Of a stretch of DNA of 7,003 nucleotides, positions 1-5,554 are shown in pieces. The stretch's first letter is position 1. The number at the start of each line of letters is the position of its first letter. A program made the translations under genes and the position numbers. The notes beneath the pieces are model-generated. The model worked only from the letters and a program-made list of their open reading frames with translations. It was not told the origin of the DNA and did no database searches. Source of the stretch: Deltaproteobacteria bacterium RIFCSPHIGHO2_12_FULL_43_9 (GTDB lineage: Bacteria; Bdellovibrionota; O2-12-FULL-43-9); contig MGRR01000049.1 of assembly GCA_001798265.1 (NCBI GenBank), positions 6,268-13,270 on the forward strand. Direction: 5' to 3'.

Positions 1-484
1 TCATACATCAACTGTTACTGTAGCAGTTCTTCCTGAGGCTGAAGAGGTGGATGTTGAGATTAACCCAGCAGATTTGAGGATAGATGTCTATCGCTCTTCT
101 GGTCCAGGTGGACAGAGTGTGAATACAACTGATTCGGCTGTCAGGATAACCCATATTCCAACGGGATTGGTTGCTACATGTCAGGATGAGAAATCACAAC
201 ATAAGAATAAAGCAAAGGCCATGAAGATCTTAAGGGCCAGACTTTTAGAGAAGGCGCAAAAAGCGCAGGAGGCAGAGATATCAGCAACAAGGAGAGGTAT
301 GGTTGGAACTGGTGACCGGAGTGAGAGGATTAGAACCTATAACTATCCACAAAACAGGGTTTCAGATCACCGAATAACTCTTACAGTGATGAAATTGGAT
401 CAGATCATGGAAGGGGCTCTTGACCTTATTATTCCCAACCTGACCGCGTATTATCAGGCAGAGCAGCTTAAGGCTGAAAAGTGA
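1..484 (+). CDS. prfA: Peptide chain release factor 1 (RF1), C-terminal part, 5' truncated by window edge
   Basis: RF1 recognises UAA and UAG stop codons in the ribosomal A site and triggers hydrolysis of the peptidyl-tRNA ester. The reading frame is open from position 2, so the gene starts outside the window. About 160 residues are visible of the roughly 355-360 usual for the family. The catalytic GGQ motif lies at positions 107-115 in the context SSGPGGQSVNTTDSAVR, followed by THIPTGLVATCQDEKSQHKNK. This context is typical of RF1 rather than RF2, which usually has ASGAGGQHVN. The stop-codon-reading PxT motif would lie in the missing N-terminal part. The Gln codon at 113-115 is the expected target of the methyltransferase encoded just downstream. 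The TGA stop at 482-484 overlaps the GTG start of prmC, which suggests one transcript and translational coupling. Confidence 0.97.
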   Translation, partial: HTSTVTVAVLPEAEEVDVEINPADLRIDVYRSSGPGGQSVNTTDSAVRITHIPTGLVATCQDEKSQHKNKAKAMKILRARLLEKAQKAQEAEISATRRGMVGTGDRSERIRTYNYPQNRVSDHRITLTVMKLDQIMEGALDLIIPNLTAYYQAEQLKAEK

Positions 485-1362
485 TTTTGCATTTAATTAA
501 CGAAGGTGAGGCAGAGCTTTCTCATTATAAAATTGAAAACCCGCGTCTTAACTCAGAGCTTTTGTTATCAAAAATTTTAAAAACAGACAGGACGTTGCTA
601 TATTTTGATTTCGATAGAGAAATTACGAAAGATGCAATTGCCGATTTTAAAAAGTTAATTCAACTAAGATGTCAACACACCCCAATCCAACATCTGACTG
701 GAACCCAAGCCTTCAGAAATCTGGAATTATTTGTTGGTCCCGGTGTTTTTATTCCACGACCGGAGACAGAACAATTGGTTTCCATTGCATTAGACGTCAT
801 CCCTTCCGCCATCCCTGCTGTCACCCCTGCTGTCATCCCTGCGAAAGCAGGGATCCATTGCCTCGACATCGGCACCGGAACAGGAGCAATACCATTGGCT
901 ATTACGTCCGAGACTTCAGACACCTATTTTGATGCTGTAGAGCTCTCACCTGATGCGTTTATCTTCGCCGAAAGGAATCTTAAAACTTATTTACAATTGA
1001 GAGAGAGGATCAACTTAATACTTGCTGATATTTTCACGTTCACACCAACTAGCAGATATGACTTAATAATATCGAATCCACCGTATATACCAACTGATGA
1101 GATTCGGAATCTCCCCCCTGAGGTATCGAATGGGGATCCATTTGTTGCCTTGGATGGAGGGGGGAGCGGGGTTGAATTCCTCTTTAATCTTGCCGATTTG
1201 ATTACTGATTGGCTTGCTCCGAATGGCTGGTTCATATCTGAAATCGGAGAAGACCAGGGAGATAGAATTATTAAGCATTTTAAAGAAAAAAAGTTTAAAA
1301 ATGTCTCTATCAAACAAGACTTTAATAAACGAGATAGATTCCTTATTGCTTCTGGAGTTTGA
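481..1362 (+). CDS. prmC: Release factor glutamine N5-methyltransferase PrmC (HemK)
   Basis: This SAM-dependent enzyme methylates the amide nitrogen of the Gln in the GGQ motif of release factors, which speeds termination. It has 293 residues. The N-terminal helical substrate-binding domain includes the ENPRLNSELLL segment and the linker motif IPRPETE (residues 91-97). The Rossmann methyltransferase domain has the SAM-binding motif DIGTGTGAI (129-137) and the catalytic/substrate motif NPPY (199-202), followed by the usual PPEVSNGDPFVALDGG stretch. The start is GTG at 481, sharing GTGA with the prfA stop; a weak AAGG lies about 7 bases upstream. Between the two domains, residues 106-126 are a low-complexity stretch (VIPS/AIPA/VTPA/VIPA, then KAGIH) encoded by a palindromic repeat. 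Compared from memory with E. coli PrmC, this makes the linker roughly 13-15 residues longer. All catalytic motifs are intact, so the enzyme is probably functional. Confidence 0.96.
   Translation: MILHLINEGEAELSHYKIENPRLNSELLLSKILKTDRTLLYFDFDREITKDAIADFKKLIQLRCQHTPIQHLTGTQAFRNLELFVGPGVFIPRPETEQLVSIALDVIPSAIPAVTPAVIPAKAGIHCLDIGTGTGAIPLAITSETSDTYFDAVELSPDAFIFAERNLKTYLQLRERINLILADIFTFTPTSRYDLIISNPPYIPTDEIRNLPPEVSNGDPFVALDGGGSGVEFLFNLADLITDWLAPNGWFISEIGEDQGDRIIKHFKEKKFKNVSIKQDFNKRDRFLIASGV
796..854 (+). repeat. Degenerate 12-bp tandem repeat ending in a perfect palindrome, inside prmC
   Basis: Four 12-base units run from 796 to 843: GTCATCCCTTCC, GCCATCCCTGCT, GTCACCCCTGCT and GTCATCCCTGCG. The last unit leads into a perfect hairpin, ATCCCTGC (835-842), loop GAAA, GCAGGGAT (847-854). 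This resembles the widespread intergenic element of the form GTCATTCCCGCGAAAGCGGGAATCC found in many proteobacterial genomes; that match is from memory. The units are codon aligned with prmC and keep the frame open, encoding four tetrapeptides followed by KAGIH. The structure suggests one element inserted and its left arm then expanded in steps of four codons. Confidence 0.85.
1354..1357 (+). promoter_or_regulatory. Ribosome binding site for murA (supports the TTG start)
   Basis: GGAG lies in the last codons of prmC, six bases before the TTG at 1364-1366. It is the best Shine-Dalgarno match near the expected MurA N-terminus and decides the start in favour of this TTG. The next in-frame candidates upstream (TTG 1346, CTG 1352) have no comparable site placed correctly. 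Confidence 0.7.
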
Positions 1363-1363
1363 T

Positions 1364-2617
1364 TTGCAAAGACTCTTAATAAAAGGTGGGGTAAGATTAG
1401 TTGGCGAGATTAACGTCAGCGGCGCGAAAAACGCAGCACTTCCACTTTTTTTTGCCACACTTCTGACACCCGGAAAATTTGAGATTACAAATATTCCAAG
1501 ACTTCGGGACATTCAAACAACGGTGGATTTATTAAAGCAGCTTGGTGCCGAGGTAGATTATACAGATCACTCGGTTAACATATCTACGGATGACTTAAAG
1601 AGCCATGAGGCCCCATATGATCTAGTCAGGACAATGAGGGCTTCGGTTCTTGCGCTAGGCCCACTTCTGGCACGGTGTGGTAAAGCAAGGGTATCTCTGC
1701 CGGGAGGGTGTGCTATTGGAGCCCGTCCAATTAATCTTCATTTAGAGGGGATGAAAAAACTGGGTGTTAAAATTTCACTGGAAAATGGATATGTGGAGGC
1801 CGCGGTTGATTCACTTAAGGGTGACACAGTCCATTTTTCCCTGCCAACGGTTACCGGCACTGAAAATATCATGATGCTTGCGACCAAGGCAGAGGGGACG
1901 ACGATAATAGAGAATGCAGCAAAGGAACCAGAGATTATCGAGCTTCAGAATTTTTTAAATCAGATGGGAGCAAAAATAAGTGGCGCCGGTACAAGCAAAA
2001 TAACAATTCAGGGAGGAGATAAACTAAAACCGACAAAATACAAGGTAATGCCGGATAGAATCGAAGCAGGAACATTTATGATCGCAGCGGCTGCCACCGG
2101 TGGGGATTTAATAATCAAGAATGCGGTATATGAACATCTTACGGCGCTGATTACAAAATTGGAGGAGTGTGGCGTAAAGATTGAAAAGATCAAAGGGGAT
2201 GGATTAAGGGTTCGGGCCTATGAGCCACTTAAACCTGTTAATATATCAACCGGACCATTTCCGGATTTTCCAACCGACTGTCAAGCGCAAATGATGGCTC
2301 TACTTACAAAGGCCAAAGGGACATCAACCATAGTTGAAAACATCTTTGAAAACAGATTCATGCATGTGCAGGAGCTTCAACGAATGGGGGCTAATATTGA
2401 GTTAAGGGGGAATACAGCGCTGATTCATGGGAATGGCGGGCTTACCGGAGCCCCGGTAATGGCAACAGACCTGAGAGCCAGTGCAAGCCTCATCATCGCG
2501 GGTTTGATTGCGAATGGGGTTACTGAGGTAAATAGAATTTATCATTTAGATCGGGGCTACGAGAAGATTGAGGAAAAGCTCAAAAACGTTGGTGCCAATA
2601 TAGATAGGGTTAACTAG
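1364..2617 (+). CDS. murA: UDP-N-acetylglucosamine 1-carboxyvinyltransferase MurA
   Basis: MurA transfers enolpyruvate from phosphoenolpyruvate to UDP-GlcNAc in the cytoplasm, the first committed step of peptidoglycan synthesis and the fosfomycin target. With the TTG start the product has 417 residues, against 419 in E. coli. Numbering agrees well with the E. coli enzyme: Lys22-Asn23 in SGAKNAALP, the active-site Cys at 116 in PGGCAIGARPINLH (115 in E. coli), and Asp305 in FPDFPTDCQAQ. Because Cys is present rather than Asp, fosfomycin sensitivity of the enzyme is expected from family knowledge. The frame is open further upstream, to about 1214 inside prmC, but the numbering match and the GGAG site argue against a longer protein. 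The gene begins one base after the prmC stop and is almost certainly co-transcribed and translationally coupled with it. The stop is TAG at 2615-2617, and I see no clear intrinsic terminator after it. Confidence 0.97.
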   Translation: MQRLLIKGGVRLVGEINVSGAKNAALPLFFATLLTPGKFEITNIPRLRDIQTTVDLLKQLGAEVDYTDHSVNISTDDLKSHEAPYDLVRTMRASVLALGPLLARCGKARVSLPGGCAIGARPINLHLEGMKKLGVKISLENGYVEAAVDSLKGDTVHFSLPTVTGTENIMMLATKAEGTTIIENAAKEPEIIELQNFLNQMGAKISGAGTSKITIQGGDKLKPTKYKVMPDRIEAGTFMIAAAATGGDLIIKNAVYEHLTALITKLEECGVKIEKIKGDGLRVRAYEPLKPVNISTGPFPDFPTDCQAQMMALLTKAKGTSTIVENIFENRFMHVQELQRMGANIELRGNTALIHGNGGLTGAPVMATDLRASASLIIAGLIANGVTEVNRIYHLDRGYEKIEEKLKNVGANIDRVN

Positions 2618-2656
2618 TTAATTTCATTTAGTTATATTCATTTCTGTCCACTTTCT

Positions 2657-2678
2657 GAACAAAATTTAAATTAAGTTC
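2657..2678. promoter_or_regulatory. AT-rich dyad GAAC-N14-GTTC upstream of the regulator gene, possible operator
   Basis: GAAC (2657-2660) and GTTC (2675-2678) are inverted arms symmetric about the 10-base palindrome AATTTAAATT (2663-2672). Only the AA steps between arm and centre break the symmetry. It lies about 35 bases before the ATG of the downstream Fis-type HTH protein, in the only sizeable gap between plus-strand genes, so it could bind a dimeric regulator, perhaps that protein itself. I see no convincing -35/-10 pair and no -24/-12 sigma-54 promoter here. AT-rich dyads of this size also arise by chance. Confidence 0.25.
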
Positions 2679-2682
2679 TTTA

Positions 2683-2708
2683 TCCCTCCGATAATCCAGG
2701 TGGAGGGA
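2683..2708 (+). promoter_or_regulatory. Hairpin that would sequester the ribosome binding site of the regulator gene
   Basis: TCCCTCC (2683-2689) is perfectly complementary to GGAGGGA (2702-2708), with a 12-base loop between. The right arm contains the strong Shine-Dalgarno sequence GGAGGG, four bases before the ATG at 2712. In the folded form the ribosome site would be fully paired. No T-run follows, so it does not look like an intrinsic terminator. A role in translation control is inference. Confidence 0.4.
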
Positions 2709-2711
2709 CAA

Positions 2712-4211
2712 ATGCCTTTAAAACCAATTTCTCTAAATTCCCTGACCAGTTTTGTAAGGATATATTCCAGCCCAAAGGTTTCCAATCTGGCTGAGGAGAT
2801 CATTAAAGCGCTGTCAGGTTTCATTAGGTTTGAAAGAGGGATGATTGTAAACTTCCTGAATGGTGATTATGCGGTCCTTTTTCAGAGTGAGAATCTAAAA
2901 AATAAGATTAAAGAAGGGCAATTAAGTCTGTTTAAACAGATGAGGGGGAATAAACAGTCAATCCTGACGAACCTGATAGTAGATTCATCAAATTTATCAA
3001 TTTTAGCAGTACCGCTTTTGGAGGGGGAAGAGTGCGTAGGGTTAATTTACCTCGATTCAAAGGCCCAAAATTATAATTTTAATAAAGATGATTTAGATAT
3101 ATTGGAAAATTATTCATCTATTATATCCCCATTACTTAAACTACATGAACTGAATTCACAAAATAATGAATTGAAACAAAAATTAAAAAACGTGATTGTG
3201 GAGTTAAGAGGCATCAGGGAAGAATTCGCTGATCAGATTAACGATATGAAAAACGAACTCAGTTTAGCCCACCTGGAATTGAAAAAACGCTATCAGTTTG
3301 GAAATATAGTTGTTTCCTCCAATGAAATGCGTAAAGTAATAACTCAGGCCCAAAATCTCGTTAAAAATGATTTTCCGGTTCTTATTTGTGGGGAAGATGG
3401 AACCGGGAAGGAATTAATCGCGAAGACAATTCATTATCAGGGTTCAAGATTCGAATTTCCATTTAAGGTTATAGATTGCTCAACAATTTCCCCCCTGGTT
3501 GCGAAAAGTGAGTTTCTTGGGCGAAGAGGCAAAGGGAGAATCGATTATGGGTTGTTTGAAGCCGCTTTAAATGGAACACTTTTCCTGAGGAATATTGACC
3601 AGCTCGATTTTTCAACACAAAAAATAATTGCGACAGCCATTAATTCAAAAACATTCAAGCCGATTGGTTCCCGCGATAATATTTCATTTAACATCAGGGT
3701 TATTGCCTCTACCACGCATAATGTGGAGTCTGATAAGGGAGGGTCTATTTATCCGGACTTATTAAATATTCTAAAATCAAATTCTCTCTTTGTTGCTCCG
3801 CTGAAAGAGAGAATCGAAGATATCGTGCCGCTATGCAGATTTTTTCTCAGAAAGATTTCAGAAGAGCAGGGAGGGGGTATCAAAGAGATTTCGGATAACG
3901 CGCTAAAGACTTTAAGCAGATATCCATGGCCCATGAACGTCGCAGAGCTTGAGGAAGAGCTCAGAAAAAGCACTTTCCTTGCAGATAAGATCATTGATTC
4001 CGAGCATCTTCCAGACAAAATTAAGCATCCATCTAATTTACCGGAAATGATCATGATTTCGGAGATGGAGGGAAAAACCATGGATCAGGCAGTTGCCAGG
4101 ATTGAAAAAGAATTGGTTAAATCGACACTAAGAAAAACCAGGGGAAATAAGGCAAAGACCGCAAAGTTGCTCAATATATCAAGAACTACATTATATGAAA
4201 TATTAAAGTAG
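2712..4211 (+). CDS. GAF / coiled-coil / degenerate AAA+ / Fis-type HTH transcriptional regulator (sigma-54 activator-like, probably ATPase-inactive)
   Basis: The product has 499 residues. The order is a GAF-like sensor domain (about 15-140), a charged coiled coil (about 144-195), a sigma-54-activator-type AAA+ domain (about 196-425, opening FGNIVVSSNEMRKV) and a C-terminal Fis-type helix-turn-helix (478-499, GNKAKTAKLLNISRTTLY) that ends abruptly after the recognition helix. Walker A is intact (GEDGTGKE, 227-234). The remaining key elements are changed. The GAFTGA loop is missing and shortened (EFLGRRGKGRIDYG, 267-280). Walker B GTLFLDE reads GTLFLRN, with Arg293-Asn294 replacing Asp-Glu. 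The Arg-finger segment FREDLYYRL reads IYPDLLNIL (346-354), losing both Arg. The sensor II motif GNVREL reads MNVAEL, with Ala411 replacing Arg. It probably binds DNA and perhaps nucleotide, but should neither contact sigma-54 nor hydrolyse ATP in the usual way. ATG at 2712 is preferred over GTG at 2700, because that GTG overlaps the GGAGGG ribosome site. The ligand and target genes are unknown. Confidence 0.88.
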   Translation: MPLKPISLNSLTSFVRIYSSPKVSNLAEEIIKALSGFIRFERGMIVNFLNGDYAVLFQSENLKNKIKEGQLSLFKQMRGNKQSILTNLIVDSSNLSILAVPLLEGEECVGLIYLDSKAQNYNFNKDDLDILENYSSIISPLLKLHELNSQNNELKQKLKNVIVELRGIREEFADQINDMKNELSLAHLELKKRYQFGNIVVSSNEMRKVITQAQNLVKNDFPVLICGEDGTGKELIAKTIHYQGSRFEFPFKVIDCSTISPLVAKSEFLGRRGKGRIDYGLFEAALNGTLFLRNIDQLDFSTQKIIATAINSKTFKPIGSRDNISFNIRVIASTTHNVESDKGGSIYPDLLNILKSNSLFVAPLKERIEDIVPLCRFFLRKISEEQGGGIKEISDNALKTLSRYPWPMNVAELEEELRKSTFLADKIIDSEHLPDKIKHPSNLPEMIMISEMEGKTMDQAVARIEKELVKSTLRKTRGNKAKTAKLLNISRTTLYEILK

Positions 4212-4310
4212 CGTCATTGTGATCGACCACATCCGTCATTGCGAGGAGGGCCGAAGGTCCGACGAAGCAATCTACCCGGAGAGATTGCTTCGCTTCGCTC
4301 GCAATGACGC
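4211..4310. repeat. Long nested palindromic repeat in the convergent intergenic region
   Basis: The outer arms CGTCATTGCGAG (4234-4245) and CTCGCAATGACG (4298-4309) are perfectly complementary. So are the inner arms CGAAGCAATCT (4263-4273) and AGATTGCTTCG (4282-4292), which enclose an 8-base loop. The left side between the arms also carries GGCCGAAGGTCC. A second partial copy of the outer end, GCGTCATTG (4211-4219), lies 22 bases upstream and begins in the stop codon of the plus-strand regulator gene; it can also pair with CAATGACGC (4302-4310). The sequence belongs to a type of non-coding palindromic repeat I recall from many environmental bacterial genomes. It sits between two converging genes and may give both transcripts a structured 3' end. 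No T-run follows on either strand, so it is not a standard intrinsic terminator. The remaining spacer (4311-4351) shows nothing recognisable. Confidence 0.85.
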
Positions 4311-4351
4311 TAGAGTGCAAAACTTATGATTTGATCTACTAGCTTTGCAGT

Positions 4352-5554
4352 TCACAAAGACGTCTGTCCCCCTATCTTTTCAACAACAAACCTGGAAATT
4401 GGCTCTGCGCAGGTAAATGCCGGAGAGACGGCGTTTAAGAGATGAAAGGATTTATCATCGCTTTCAAATACAAAATCCTGCACTAATTTAAGGGTTCTTA
4501 TGTCAAGAAGCTGTGCCCTGATCCCCGGCCTGGACCATTCAGCAAAGCCCTTTGGATCTAATGCTTTTACCATTTTCGAAGCTAGATTGATTAAATGTGA
4601 CCGTTTATATTTCTTGATCTCCTCCAGGGCCAGCCTTCTGAAGCCGAATGAGTTGGCACAAAAAAGTTTTGATTCATAACCTATGGTTTCAAAGAACTCA
4701 CTTATCTTAAATCTTGAAAGGCCTTTATAATTCTCCCTCCAGAACGCGGGGATTGCCGTGGGGCCTATTTTTACTGTTCCATCCACTGTTACGGTAAAGT
4801 GAACACCAAGGAAGGGGTTGGCGAGATTTGGGACAGGATAGATGTTCGTTTTTACAGGTTTCTCCTTTCCGGTGTGTTTTAGATAAATTACCTTAAACGG
4901 GATTAAGACGTAATTTTGGCTAAGTCCAAATTTCCTGGCAATCTTGTCCGCGTAAAGGCCGGAAGAGTTTATGATGTACCCCGCAGAGAAATTTCCCTTG
5001 TTTGTCTCTATCAGGCCATTCTTATAATTTCTAAATTGTGTATCGAGATAAAAGTCAACACCTTTTGCCCGCAGTTCTCTTTTTAAAAATTGGGATATCT
5101 GGGTCGGATCTATAGTGGCGGTATTTTTCGAATATAGTCCCTTGCCATATGACTTTGCGTTCGGATCAATTTCATTTATTTCACCTTCATCAACCCAGGC
5201 CAAATCGATTCCATTATTGTCACCCCTTTTTTTGAGTTCATACAAGCCGGCGACCTCACTCTCATTCGTTGCTATCACAAGTTTTCCACAATGATTGATG
5301 GAGAGTTTGTTCTCTTTACAGAAATTGCGGAAAAACATGTTTCCGTCCCTCGTGAATTGCGCCTTGAAGCTGTCTGCGGTGTAATAAAAACCGGCGTGCA
5401 GAACCCCGCTGTTTCTTCCGCTGGCATGAAGTGAAACATCCTTTTCCTTTTCAAGTATCGCAATTTTTTGCGAAGGGAATCTGTTTTTAAGTTCCCGGGC
5501 GATAAAGAGCCCGATGATACCACCACCGATTATTATAAAGTCGAATTTTTTCAT
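4352..5554 (-). CDS. lhgO: FAD-dependent oxidoreductase, L-2-hydroxyglutarate oxidase (LhgO) family
   Basis: Family members oxidise L-2-hydroxyglutarate to 2-oxoglutarate and pass electrons to the quinone pool (or to oxygen) at the inner face of the membrane. The protein has 400 residues, against about 420 for E. coli LhgO. The N-terminal Rossmann FAD-binding motif is IIIGGGIIGLFIAREL (7-22), followed by the ribose-binding acidic residue Glu35 in AILEKE. Next is the family hallmark HASGRNSGVLHAGFYY (43-58), close to the NSGVIHAGxYY block of LhgO proteins. The C-terminal part has RPGIRAQLLD and LLNAVSPAFTCAEPISRFVVEKI, the usual second FAD-contacting region. No signal peptide or membrane helix is seen. 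The ATG at 5554 overlaps the stop of the upstream membrane protein gene by ATGA, so the two are probably translationally coupled. The fold and FAD binding are secure. The exact substrate is less so, since related DAO-family enzymes use other 2-hydroxy acids or glycerol 3-phosphate. Confidence 0.8.
   Translation of the reverse strand: MKKFDFIIIGGGIIGLFIARELKNRFPSQKIAILEKEKDVSLHASGRNSGVLHAGFYYTADSFKAQFTRDGNMFFRNFCKENKLSINHCGKLVIATNESEVAGLYELKKRGDNNGIDLAWVDEGEINEIDPNAKSYGKGLYSKNTATIDPTQISQFLKRELRAKGVDFYLDTQFRNYKNGLIETNKGNFSAGYIINSSGLYADKIARKFGLSQNYVLIPFKVIYLKHTGKEKPVKTNIYPVPNLANPFLGVHFTVTVDGTVKIGPTAIPAFWRENYKGLSRFKISEFFETIGYESKLFCANSFGFRRLALEEIKKYKRSHLINLASKMVKALDPKGFAEWSRPGIRAQLLDIRTLKLVQDFVFESDDKSFHLLNAVSPAFTCAEPISRFVVEKIGGQTSL

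Noticed and set aside
796..854. CRISPR-like repeat array
   Set aside because: The units are contiguous 12-mers without spacers, inside a conserved gene, ending in a REP-type hairpin.
1214..1363. Open extension of the murA frame far into prmC, which would add 50 residues to MurA
   Set aside because: The extension has no family similarity. The TTG at 1364 has a GGAG site six bases upstream and gives 417 residues with Lys22, Asn23 and Asp305 at the E. coli positions.
1446..1453. Run of eight T in murA as a phase-variation or frameshift site
   Set aside because: The run encodes the conserved LPLFFATLL segment in frame, and nothing suggests switching in a core cell-wall gene.
2610..2621. Palindrome TTAACTAGTTAA at the murA stop as a terminator
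   Set aside because: It is AT-rich with no loop and no T-run, and is probably a chance result of the stop codon context.
2700..2711. GTG at 2700 as the start of the regulator gene
   Set aside because: This GTG overlaps the GGAGGG ribosome binding site of the ATG at 2712 and has no comparable site of its own.
4234..4309. Intrinsic transcription terminator
   Set aside because: The stem is long enough, but no T-run follows on either strand, and the nested structure fits a dispersed palindromic repeat better.
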